64,000 bases of DNA from assembly GCF_020379485.1 (NCBI RefSeq), contig NC_063439.1:10952466-11016465 (forward strand), written 5' to 3'. The stretch comes from Brassica napus. Its lineage: Eukaryota > Streptophyta > Magnoliopsida > Brassicales > Brassicaceae. Positions 49,480-61,708 of the stretch are shown here, one piece after another. The translations under genes were made by a program, and so were the position numbers. The notes beneath the pieces were generated by a model, which saw nothing but the letters and a program-made list of their open reading frames with translations, ran no database searches and was not told the origin of the DNA. How positions within the stretch are numbered: the stretch's first letter is position 1; each line of letters opens with the position of its first letter.

Positions 49480-49635
49480 CTGATATCTAACGAAATGGCC
49501 CATTGGGCCGTATCTTGATAGTCTTTCGCTTTTTGCGACGAAGAGGCTCCTTTTCCGGTGGGAGACGAACTGGATTGCTCGGCTCATAATCTGACCTTTT
49601 CAGTGTTTCTGCTTGATCTTGTTAACTGTTCAATA

Positions 49636-52600
49636 ATGGCGGTGGCGACGAGCCTCGCTTCGCTTCTGGAGAAGCTCAAAGTGGAGGATCCGTATCTTAC
49701 ACCGCGAAATTGGGAATCCTTACATTCCGAGAACGGCCGATTTCCTCCAACTCGTGCTTCCGTTTCCAATTCTACTTCGTCTTCTTCCTCTGTCTGTGTA
49801 AGTTTAGTGCCACAACGATTATTTTAAGCTTTTCCTGTGTGGTAATAGGAACTTGCATCATTTCGCTCTTGTGTGAATATCTTTTTTGGATAGAAAACCT
49901 AATAATGGATTTGGTAAAATATCAATTATATTTAGGTGACCTTTATTGATTTGGTTTGTGAATTCAGTAAAGTGCTCGTTATAAAGTGTGAGTTGGGGGG
50001 GGGGGGCAAATCATTTCTCTGGGGAACATTGGAAACCTTGGTGTCCTGAGATTATGTTAGTATTGGCAACTTGTTATTGAGAGTAATGAAATATCTCTAG
50101 TGCTTTAAAACGAGACGTATATAGTCCTCTCTTAGTCTAGCTCTTGCTATGAAATAGCGTGTTATCAAGTGATAAAAGTTTGTATATTGATTACATTTTT
50201 GTTTCTTGTAACAGGAATCAAGCTTGGTTAGGTTGGCGTTGAATGCTCTGCAAGGTGTCGAGTCGTCTCTTATTAGCATAGAGAAGCTCTCTTCTCTGTT
50301 ATGCTCTGACCCAGCTGACAGGACCACCCACACAATTCCCAGCTTGTGGCATCGGTTGTCAAGCACTAATGCGTTGGGACAGATTCTTAGAAACATAGGC
50401 TGCTTTGGTTCTTTGGTTTTTCTTCTCCATAAGTTTGTAGACTATTTCACAAGCGTGAGGTTCGATGTGGAAACAGCTGTTCAGGGACAGGGGAGCTATA
50501 AAGTGGGTAAAAATGAAGAAGCCAGTAATAAGAGCCGCTATACTCTTGTTAATCAGGCTTTTGCTATTGCTGTGAGAAAGGTCCTAGAAGGCTATATATC
50601 TGGACTGGATACATTGTGCGCATCAATAGAACTGAGGCGTGCTTCGAACATTGTTGATGGGTCTGAAAATGGTTCCTCTTGGCGTGGCTGCCTTACGAAT
50701 GTTGTTCATCCAAAGATAACATTACTGGAAGTTTTTCTTCATACTAGAGACTTACGAACACAGATTGAAGCTCTTGCGAGCATATGTGGTTTGTATGATG
50801 TTTCCCTATCTTATTGTGGCTCTCCTTGGGAATGTTTGATTACTGAAGCAACCGTGCGATTTCATGGGTTCTACAGAGGAAGCGACCTGCTTACTTACTT
50901 GTATTCACAACTTAAGGTCAGGCTAAAATAGAATTCTACTGTAGTAATCATTCTCTTCGTTTTTATTTTTTGGTTTTCTTTCCTGTTGCTCATAGTTATC
51001 AGCTAATGTAGCCTAGAGACACCTTCTGTGTCAGTTATTTCTCATTTACATTTCAGTGATGGAAGGGTTGCGTCATTAAATTTTGCATCTCTGTACTCTC
51101 AAAGGCTAGCAGTACTCCTCCTGGTTTTACAGTTTTAAAGAAATTTGAAAGACAGACATTATAGAATTCTATGATTCTGTTGATGGATCATTTGATATGG
51201 TGATTGACCTTCCAAGTTATGCTTAAAGTAGGTGATATACATAGCTTGATGAGTGTGGAATTCACATTCGGTTAAACGATTTATAGTTAGCCAGGACTTT
51301 GTACAATTTAAATATTTTCTTCTGACTATCTTTTCCCAATATATTTCGTTGTAGGTTGCTGATCCTGCTCACAGTGCTATGCTTAAATTTTTGTTCCTAA
51401 AAGCTTGTGAGCCATATTGCGAGTTTATAAGATCTTGGATATTTAAAGCCGAACTTAACGATCCTCATAAGGAGTTCATTATGGATTGCGCCAGTGAATC
51501 GACATCATTTTCTTGGAATAAGCCTGGCATCTCCCCACTGAAGAAGGTCAGGGTAATATTCTATTCTCGTTTTCGGCATCTTTGATTTTAGTATCTTTAA
51601 ACCATTGATAGCAGATTGGTTTCATTTCTGCACTCTAGGAGCAAGAAGTAGGGCTTCTTCCATGTTTCTTGGATGGCTTCTTGGTACCTATACTAAGGGC
51701 CGGTCAACAGCTCCAAGTAATTACAAAACTTCTTGAACTGTGTAATCCTGCATGTGGACACAGAACTTTCGCAGATCTTCTTCCCTGTTGGACATATTAT
51801 TCCTCTACTAGTCTAGTGGACCCATCTCCAATAACTTTCAGTAAATTGCATATAGAAGTGATGATACAGAAAAGAAAGGATTACTACAGAAGATTGCAAG
51901 AAAAACTTGGTGATCCTTCAAAAAAGTTTGAACTGTTCCTTGGACAGGTATCGTGCTTCTTTTGATTATTATTTACCAATTATTAGCTTTTGCTCTTATT
52001 TACAAAGCTTTAGTTTTTTGGTTGATGTGTCATTGTGCTCTCATTGCTATGCTAGCTCTGACTTTACTCGTTTTATTGGTCATATGTGGTTTTACTCGGT
52101 CGTGAAATCAGTTTTACCTAGGTACTTTGGTATCTGACTACTAGTTCGTTTAATTATTCTCTGTAATGTGGTGTAGTTCTTTATTATGAGAATTGTATAT
52201 TCCGAACGAGATTTTTATACTACATTATAAAACTATGATATCAAAATCATTATCAAGAGGAGTCTCTCTGATATAGTAGGCAGCTGTCTAATTTAAATAA
52301 GACCTTGTGTTGCATATACGTGGAGATCTTAAATGCATGCTACATCATTAGCGTCACTTTGCGTCTCATTCTAGCATCAGTTTTGCATTTGAAGCTATCG
52401 AGCAATTATTTCTGCACAATTTTTCTTTTGTTTTATCTAGTATTGACATTTTAATTTTAGGTTCCTGGAGCAATATCTTTGCCAATATCCTGTCGTGACG
52501 GAGAAATAATTGAGAGAAGTTCCGTTTATTTCACACTTGATGAGAGTTTACTAATTCCTTCAACAGTGACAATGGACTTGACCAGGTAATCTTCCTGATT

Positions 52601-55600
52601 ATATCAATCATATACCTCCATCCTGCGTGAACTGATGACATTTTCTTGGGGTTTCAGGGACCAGAATGGTTCAGATTCAGATGACCAGAAAACAGAAAAC
52701 AGATGGTTTTCAGAGATAGATGTGTCATGCTCATCTGAATGTTCATCGACAAGGGACTCTTCAGAAGAATCCGATGTTGGACTCCTTGATTCACAAAGTA
52801 CGTTGATGGGACCTTCACAAAATTATTTATCAGCTCTACGTTTCTCTGTTGCCTCCGATAGAAATTGTAATCAGAATTTGGTTCAGCATAGTGAAACGGG
52901 TTTTATAGACAATAATTTGGTGAGGAAGGCTGAGAAGGCAGATACTCATCGTCAGTGGATGGACACTGAGCCAGAAGAGTCAGCTGAAGAATGTGAGGAT
53001 GAGAAATCTGGTGGGCCTCTTTCTATTAAGTCATGGCCCCTTGGTGGACTACCTAGGAATCCATTTTGTGTTGATAAGTACGCGGAAGATAACAGAGAAT
53101 ATCCACGAAGTGATTCAGGAGCTAAGATGGAACAAAGACACTTAATGAACACTGATGATAGCACACTATTATTAAATAATATTCCCATGGGCGGTAGTTA
53201 TTCGAAGCAGGAGAGAAACCATGATATGCTGAAAAACAGTTCCTCAACAAAATTGTGGAAAGACACAAAGGTAAGCTACCCTTACGAGGTGCTCAGCATG
53301 AACCCTGTTCTGAGATGTGATTTCTTGGACAAGCATGGAAACATAAACAGGAGGGACCAGGGGAAATTATTGCCTTTGTTTGATTTCTCTGTGGTGGATA
53401 ACCCTTCCAAAACATGTGTTGCCAGGATACCTGTAGGATTCCCTGTTGATTTTCACGTGGAATCCCACAATTCTCTGACTGCTAGAAAGAGTCTTTCCCA
53501 TGCCAACCAAGAATGTGAGATACATAGGTTTGATGATGAAGACCCTAAAGTTTCTAGCAGTCATTTATCTTCGGGTTTGCAAGGTTGTGTTGAAGAAAAA
53601 AAATCAAATGCAGTTGGTGGAAGTAGATGGGAGGGTATGCTTCTCAAATCAAATAAACCCGAAACGAGTGCATTTAGTGATCGCAGAGAGAACACCTCTG
53701 GCTCATTTGAACTGCCACTTGATTTTGTTATAGACAAGTGTCTACTGCAGGAAATACTTCTTCAGTATCCTTCTCGTGATTTATAATTCAACATTTGGCA
53801 GCATTTTAGGGGTGTTTTTCTCATGATAACATGACTATTCATATATCAAATTTCTCTTAACAGACAAAAAGATATAACTTTGTCAGTAAGCTAGCTATCA
53901 AGTTGCTCGAAGAAGGATTTGGCTTGCAAGAACATCTCCTAGCTCTACGCAGATATCACTTTATGGAACTAGCAGACTGGGCTGATGTATTTGTTGTGTC
54001 CCTATGGCATCATGTAAGTCTTGGTTACAATCTTTTTTATTGTGACGATTTATTTTAACATCTATAGGTAATTTATGTATACATATTTTCTCTTATGGAT
54101 TTCCAGAAAGGGCTTGTTACGGAGGCAGATAAGAAAATAGCAGAAATCCAAGGGTTTTTAGAATCTTCACTTCAGAGATCATCATGTGAACGAGACATTT
54201 GTAAGGACAGGTTGTTTTTGTACAAAAGACAAGGCTCAATGCATCTTCCTCCATCAACCATTGGTATGGTCTTCCACATCGCAAATTTATTCATTATGTC
54301 TGTTGAACTGTTAATTGATACTGCTGTGTGCAAATTTGCAGGAGTGCGTTCTTTTGATTTCCTAGGGTTGGGGTATCGAGTTGACTGGCCAATCAGTATG
54401 ATTTTAACATGTGATGCGCTGAAAGCATATGCTGATGTATTTAGCTTTCTTGTTCAATTGAAACTAGCAGCCTATGTATTAACTGACGTCTGGTGTTCAC
54501 TGAAGGTATAGGTTCGGCTTTGTTGATAAGCTGCTTGTGACATTTCTTGTAGTAGCACTATTCGTCTTCTGGGATTTTGATGGCACAGTGACATGTACCG
54601 TCCTTTCAGGATATACGACATACGATGCATGAAAATAAAGAGGGGATAGCGAAGCAAGAACTCCGGTGGTTAAAGATGTTGATGAAACTAAGGTAAATTT
54701 ATATATAAAAGCTTCATATTTACATAATGTCTTGGTGACTCATTGAGCTAGGTGTCCATATGTCTTCTGGCGCATATGTCTATGTCTTCTGGCGCATGAC
54801 CATTTATAAAAGTAACAGAAAGCATTGATTTCATTATATGCAGTACTTTTGAAAATGCTAAATATCTTGTGATAAACATCTCTATTATTTCTTCATCATT
54901 ATGCTTGTATGATACGGCATATTTTCTGAGATGATGGAGTCTCTATGTTCTCCCTTGGTATCTTTGACACCTTTCTTTATTGTTCCAGGCATCAGATCAA
55001 CCATTTTGTATCAACACTACAGCAATATGTACATTCGGAATTGTCTCACGTATCATGGGCCAAGTTACTTCATTCCCTGAAGCATAAGGTGGGGGCATAT
55101 GTACACTTTACAGTTTATTTGATTAAAATAGAAATATTTTTCTGGCCTGCTGAAATGTTAGGTTACCTAAAATTAGGATTCTTTCTTTCAAGCGAACTTC
55201 TGTCACTAAAGCTTTATTGTTACTGGTTTGACATCATCACTTATCTACTCTAAAACTAAAGTGCATAGTGCAACCTTTAATTGCGACTTCAGTGGAGGTT
55301 TCTGCTTTTATTGGTTTCCTGCATTAAGTGTTTTTGTTTTTTTGTTTTTTTTCAGGTCAAGGATATAATGGATCTTGAGTCTGTGCATATGGCTTATCTA
55401 AGTGAAGCTCTGCGCATGTAAGTCTTGTTTTTTGCTATCAGCTTCAAAAGTGTCGTGCCAGTGTAATTTAACTGACCTCCTCATCTGGTGCTCTTTGGAA
55501 ATACAATCATATAATATAACTGAACGTAATCAAACGCTTGCAGATGTTTTCTATCTGATGAAACCCGAGTCATATCAAACACCATAGAGAACATCTTACA

Positions 55601-55962
55601 ATGCGCACTGGACTTCCGGTCTTGTCTTGCTGGAGGCATTCAAAATACAGCTCGAGTTCCAAATGATTCATGGACGAAAACGCTAGGCATAAACACATCT
55701 CAGGTAAAAGAAGAAGATATTATAATAAGATACGCTGTCCAGTTTTGTTGCTTGAGCTTGAGTTTATATTAATATTAACATTGAACAGGTGATAGTGGTG
55801 AAGCAGAAGTTTGAGAAAGAGTTGAAGAATCTGCATTTGTGTCACCTGAAATCACCAGAACACGAGAGGTCTGGCCTCTCTCGCTTCAGGGAATGCCTCA
55901 ATTTCAACCTCTTTTATTCAGATATCATTCATGATTCCAACATCTTCACTCTTGTTCCTTAG
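49636..55962 (+). CDS. GCP6: Gamma-tubulin complex component 6-like protein
   Basis: Fourteen exons (49636-49797, 50215-50916, 51355-51552, 51639-51947, 52461-52585, 52658-53764, 53872-54013, 54107-54263, 54342-54505, 54610-54692, 54989-55088, 55356-55417, 55544-55703, 55789-55962) sum to 3645 nt, 1214 residues. The N-terminal GCP fold includes LEVFLHTRDLRTQIEALASI and LLPCFLDGFLVPILRAGQQL. A long polar insert of about 370 residues is encoded mostly by exon 6. The C-terminal Spc97/Spc98 domain includes YNFVSKLAIKLLEEGFGLQE, LLALRRYHFMELADWAD and YRVDWPISMILTCDALKAY. GCP6 helps assemble the gamma-tubulin ring complex that nucleates microtubules. All junctions keep frame. Intron 6 looks U12-type. 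Arabidopsis match At3g43610, from memory. Confidence 0.93.
53765..53871 (+). other. Probable U12-type intron in GCP6
   Basis: The donor reads GTATCCTTCT, nearly the U12 consensus GTATCCTTT. TCTCTTAAC at 53853-53861 resembles the U12 branch-point element. The acceptor that keeps frame is the AG at 53870-53871, about 11 bases after the branch A; an AG at 53862-53863 is passed over and would bring an early stop. Confidence 0.65.
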
Positions 55963-56071
55963 AAACCAATGCATGATACTTAACATTCAAATTATTACTC
56001 ATCGGGAACAATAAACCGTAAAACCCAAACCAAGCCGACCTTGTGAAAGCAATATACAAAAACAAAAGGAA

Positions 56072-57966
56072 TCAATGAGCAGTGAACCTAAAGAGCATAA
56101 CATGCAAGTAGCTCTCTCCAGGGTTCACAATCTGCGACGGGAAATTCTTGTGGTTCACGGAATCGGGGAACCCTTGCGTTTCCAGACACAACCCTGCGTA
56201 CTTCTTATAAACCGCGTTCCCTTTCCCGACAACACTTGTCAGCAGATTACTCGTGTAGAACTGAACACCTGGCTGGTTCGTCCACAGCTCCATCTTCCTC
56301 CCGGTCACTTTCTCCGACACGACAGCGGTTTTCCTAAGATGCTTCCCCACAATCCCGTCGATGACGTAGTTGATGTCGTACCCGCCGGGTAATTCTTGGA
56401 TCCGGCTTCCGATCTCGCGGGGCTCGAGGAAGTCGTAAGGAGTTCCTTTGATTGAGGTGATTTCGCCGGTGGGGATGAGTTCTTCGTCGACCGGAGTTAT
56501 TTTTTTGGCGAGAAGCTGGATTTTGTGGGAGAGGATGTCGCCGGAGTTGTGGCCGTGGAGGTTCCAGTATGTGTGGAGGGCTAAGTTGATCGGTGTGGGT
56601 TTGTTGAGTGGCTTTGCTTCCATTTTCAAAGCTAGTTTGTTTTCTCCGATCAACATGTACGTCACTTTCACCGTCACATTCCCGGGGAAACCTGCCAAAT
56701 TTAATTTTTATAGTTCTATTAAAGTCTCTGCCAATAATTTATAGTTCTGTGAATGACAACATGAAAGTCTGTGCCAATAAATTCATTCTTTCCACTGTTA
56801 AATTTCAGTTAACTTAAACCACCCAAGGATTAATACATTTTGGATTAATCTCCCAAAAATGTAAATATGTAAACTCGATTATAAATATTTTGCTTTTGAA
56901 AAATAAGATATTTTGATTGTTGTAAGTTGAAAAAGTAATATAACGCAACATTTTTTCAGTTTTAATGCCGCTTTGTTAATTTCATTAAAATATGTTTTGA
57001 AGAATAATTAATTTCATAAACTGATAACACGATCTATGTATTTTTAAAGTTATAAATATAGATCGTATTACCCTCTTCACCGTCGAAACTGTGGTATATG
57101 AAAGTGATGTGACTTGTGGGAACGTAGTTTTCGACTGACCAAATCACATCGCCGAATCCCTTTGTACCACCTGAAATAACCATCAATAACATTTTTATAT
57201 CTGATTGAAAAGATATATTTCAAAAATAATCAACTGAAAAAGAGGTACCATGAAGGGTGTTATGGCCTTCGTTGGGATCGGTCTTGTACAATTGACCATT
57301 TAATTCGAACTTAGCACCTCCAATTCTATTAGCCACTCTTCCCACAATTGCCCCAAAATAAGTTGTATCATTCTAATATAAAAAAATCCAGAAATACGTA
57401 AATTATAAAGAATTGTCGTTTTCGAAAAAATATATAACGCCTACAAGTGGACTCACCACTAGTGAGATTATAATATAAAGTAAATAAAAAGAAAGCGATC
57501 ATTTTTAATTAATGAAGACATTGAAATACGTGACGATAAGTAAGGTGCTTTTGAGCCGAACATCCAGTTCTATCCAAACCGCATATATGTTTTTCACCAA
57601 AAAGTTATAACATGAAAAAACAAAGAAAAGATATATTACCTTGTAAGCATCAACAGTATCAAATCCAAGAACAACATCATCTTGCTTTCCTGAATCACAT
57701 TTGAAGAAAAACAAAATCAGATCTAAATCAGAAAATGGGAAGAGAAGAGAGAAGATAAGGGAGAGAGAGAGAAAGAGAGAGAGACCATGTCTGTCTGGGA
57801 GAAGAAGAGAGATCATAACAGCACCATAGTTAGTGAATGTAACAGACAACTTTCCTCTGGTGAGCTTATAGGTTTTGATCTGTTTAGAGACACTGTAGTT
57901 AACAAAACATGACAACAACAACACCAATACAGTCACAACGTGCAAAGACAATTGCTTGTTCGCCAT
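56072..57966 (-). CDS. Aldose 1-epimerase (galactose mutarotase-like), secreted
   Basis: Five minus-strand exons (57786-57966, 57640-57689, 57249-57372, 57072-57170, 56072-56691) give 357 residues. The hydrophobic N-terminus (LHVVTVLVLLLSCFVNYSVS) is a likely signal peptide. Motifs of the mutarotase fold are present: LTRGKLSVTFTNYGAVMISL, the His at about 118 in NTLHGG, the His at about 191 in LALHTYWNL, and the Glu at about 322 in LCLETQGFPDS; these are the usual catalytic residues. The enzyme interconverts alpha and beta anomers of free hexoses. The match is Arabidopsis At3g47800, and the ABCA gene beyond is its neighbour there too. A (GA) run at 58017-58034 lies just upstream of the start. 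Confidence 0.92.
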
Positions 57967-60334
57967 TTTCTCCAGATCGATTAAAATTGATGAGTGAGAG
58001 TAATGCGAGAGAAATGGAGAGAGAGAGAGAGAGAAATTGAAAGTTTGGATTTTTCTCCTTGTACTGTGTGTATGTATTTGTATCCTATTTATAATTTTAT
58101 ACTAGCCTGTAAATGAGAGAGATGAGATTATTATCCGAGACTTTTCAAAAAATTTGGTTGTAATTTCAATTTGTTAGAAGATATTTTAGTTGACTTTTAT
58201 ATTTTGGGATTTATTTCTTATTTCTTAAACCTTATTTCTCTTATATATATTATCATTAATAGGTTCAAAACTCACCACTGTGTTCCTTGGAAAGTTATCA
58301 ACTCACAAAACTTTAAAATAAAAATGAATATATATTTTGTTTTTAGTTATACTATATTTTGGCGATTTTTTTAAAGGTGTATATTCGACTATGTTTTGTT
58401 TTACTTTTCTTTTGAGTTGGATATACCATGCGTAAATGCATTCACGGACTTGTGGTACACGCTTTTTTCTTTCAATGGATAAATTTCTTGAAATTGATTT
58501 GTTATTAAATATTCTTTTTGAAAGTATATCGTAAGTCGTAACTAATATTTCTTGTTTCTTTAAATGGAAACCAATTTGTAAATCAAATCTGTTACTCTTC
58601 AAGCAGTTTACCCCAAGTACGTGGCCTCATTATTTACTTTTTGTTCTTAGAAAATAGAAGAATTGAGATAATAATTATATTTTGATTTAGATTTTAGAGT
58701 CTGGAAGTGGTTAAGGTAATAAGAAAATAGAGAATTGAGAAAATATAACATATTGAACTTGTCTCGGTTAAACTTTAAAAATTTTAGGCCATTTAAAACG
58801 TGTTTTACCTTTTTGTAATAGAAAAAATAGTAAATTAAATTTTAAAAAGAAATCAAAGTCCGAAAATAGAGCAGATCAGACTTTTGAAACCTAGACAAAA
58901 GGGATAAGATGCAAAGACTCTCCCGTAAATATAGCTACCTCAAGCATGACTCGTCTGATTTAATATTTGTGGATGAGAACGATAACGCTAGACTTATCAT
59001 ATTATTCTTCGTTCCCCCTTTCTAGAAAATAAGCTTGTGTTTACCATTCAAATTTCTTAAAGAACTAATCAAATTGTATGCTTCATTTTAATTTTACTAT
59101 ATACTTCAAATATATAAGTTGTACTTAATCTAAGAAACCAACTTTTTGCATATTTAGTTTCATATTATACTAAACATTTCGCTTCTTATAGAAATAGCCA
59201 CAAATATTGCTTTACTAAAATATCCTGCGTATGTCAGTTAAAAGACATCAAAAGCTTTTAGATGTAAACGTAAAATTTTATAAAAAAGTAGTAGAGTATT
59301 TTATTTTGAAATAATAGTCTATGACTAAATGGAAAATCAAATTCATATATTCTTGGATTTTAAAAAATAAAAGAAAACTTTAAACAGCAAATTATACTAG
59401 AGAATGCAAGTGATTTTAAGATAGTTATGTCCTTTAATTTTGTTTAGGATCTAACTGGTAACCATCAAAGAAACATTACGAACGGATAGGAAAAAACAGA
59501 TAAGAATAACATTATAGGAAAGATTAATTATTCCTTATAAAATTTAGTGAAGGACAAATTTATTTTATATAATGTTTTAAATTGATCTGGATTCTGAACC
59601 AATTTTTTTCTGAGTCACTGGGTCACTAGGTCGACCATTGTTGAACCGCATGTCAATAGATTAAAAAATTGTAATATATATGAACATAATATTCTTAATC
59701 ATTGAAAATATAAGATGATATCAAGTTTTGTACAAAATATAACTAAATATTAAATTTCAATTTTCAGTTACCATAAAATAAATCATTTGATTAATTTTTA
59801 ATAACAAATAAGAACTTTGGCTAAAAATAAAATAATTAATTAAATAAGAATTATTATAAAATTAATTTTTATAATAGCTTTTCAATAACAAAATAAAATA
59901 ATAGTGTAACAATTTCATATGAATAAATTTTGGTTTTCTTTATTATCATTTTTTTCAAATAACATAGTATAACTTTCGTCAAAGTCTAGAGAATCACAAA
60001 TTTTCTGGTTTATTCAATTTTCTGTAATAGTAAAAGTGTATTAAAATTTTATACAATTTTTTAATAAATATTATAAAAATTGGGTTTTTACCAAGTTAAC
60101 CGGTGTCGGGTCATGGGTTAATGCTAGGTTTTTGGGTTGTTACTGGGTTTTTAGTTAAGAGTTTTTCCTTAATACTGAATCATGTTATTTACGTATCACT
60201 AAGGTTACCGATTATATCCTGAACAGATTAGTCATTACGTGAATGCAATGCTTGGTTTATGGCAAACCAAAGGGAGGAACAAGGTAGAACCACCATCTAA
60301 CGCATACCAGGGAACCTTCCAGAGTTACCGACAT
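57967..60334. other. Spacer upstream of the epimerase gene
   Basis: Holds the epimerase promoter: a GA run at 58017-58034 and a TATTTATAA at about 58085. About 2 kb of AT-rich DNA without recognised genes or transposon ends follows. Confidence 0.55.
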
Positions 60335-60770
60335 TCATTTGTCGTGTGGATGGATCATGAAAAAATAATGATGAAACCACAAGTGAAGTGGGTTTTATCC
60401 TAAAATTACAAGATGGATCAATAGTTTTACTCGGCCTCCAAGACTACCATAAGCAAATTTCGCCTCTACACACTATACTTAAGAGTTTTGTATGGGCTTT
60501 GAAAGGTTTATCTCGCCATCAGCGTTATTGCAACCAATTTGTTATGGACTCAAGAATTAGTCAAAATGATAACTACACCTAAAGATTGACCAATCATTGC
60601 AGCTGAACTTAGTGAGTTTAAAACCCTATGAAATGTCTACTTAGACGGCAAAGTAGTCTACCAGACCAGATTGAGTAACATTCACGTTGCAAGACATGCT
60701 CGGACAAGAAATTATGTTTTCTCTTATGTTACCACTTCAGTCCCTTATTGGATGATACTAGCAATTCGCT
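60335..60770 (+). pseudogene. Relic of an RNase H-like (RVT_3) domain, retroelement-derived
   Basis: Translating the plus strand gives pieces of a plant RVT_3/RNase H-type domain: CRVDGS then a stop in place of Trp, GFILKLQDGSIVLLG, SPLHTILKSFVWALKGLSRH, and, after a frame change, LVKMITTPKD and SNIHVARHARTRNYVFSY. The order matches the domain that ends many plant LINEs and related nuclear genes. Stops and frameshifts make it dead. No reverse transcriptase is beside it. Confidence 0.65.
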
Positions 60771-61708
60771 TTTTGCGGATACATACTAAGATTCAGCTTT
60801 GTATGTTCATTGTGATTAAAAAAGAATTATGTCCTAAGGCATGGCTTGGTATCCCCAACAAGAAATGAAAATTTTCATTTTCTTCCTTTTTCTCTTAAAA
60901 GTTGTTGTTATATTTGGTATATCTCGAAATAATGAGAATAAGATGTAAATAAAACTGTTTCAAATGTTTTCAAAATCATTTGTTAGTCAAGGAGACTATA
61001 ATATTTAGAAGTAAATAGAACATTGTGTTTTTTTTTCTTCGAACGGCTATTCTATTACTCAAATCAAATTTGAGGTGGTATGGAGAACCAAACTGAAACA
61101 TAATAATCAATATAGTACATGTCCCTATGAAAGGATCTTTCTATCTTATCTAATGAATCAAACAATACTTTTCAATAAGAAGAATAAACACAATCGAGAA
61201 CTTTGTGAATCTATTTTTCAGCTTCATCAGCTCTTTCAGTTTAGGGGAAAAGTTAGGTCATGCTTCTGGATCTTGAATCATCGAGACTAAGGTGTCAAAA
61301 TCCTGAATAGCTGTAGCATGCACTCCAGAAGGCCTCGAACTCCAAGTGAAATGGTGAAATTCTTCTACGTTGATTTCTTGCTCCGGATAACTGAGTTTCT
61401 CCTTACCGGAAACATATAATCAAAAGTCATTAGGGTCGGTCCATTGCCACAAGTGAAAATCTGTCACTTCCATTTATGAAAGGTAAATTTTAGTTTGTCA
61501 AAAGATGAAATCTAAATTAAATCCCAAATTTGATAGTAGATATATAGTCCAAATTGATTTTTTTGACAAATATAATCAAAATTGATAAAATTCAGAGAAT
61601 TGCAAATATATATATCAGTAACATACATGAAATCTTATAATCGCTAACTTTGAATCTGTAGTAGCAATTTAATATCAACAAACAAATACTGACGTTGTAT
61701 GAATCCCC
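60771..61708. other. Spacer and ABCA 3' flank
   Basis: AT-rich DNA with only short open frames, for example 61075-61290; no gene recognised. The last part should include the ABCA 3' UTR. Confidence 0.5.

Larger units (their letters stand above)
46992..49635. other. Spacer between VPS29 and GCP6
   Basis: Contains a hAT MITE, a complete TRIM element, a TTCGG-rich repeat and a 13-bp tandem repeat, each listed separately. No coding gene is seen. Confidence 0.65.
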
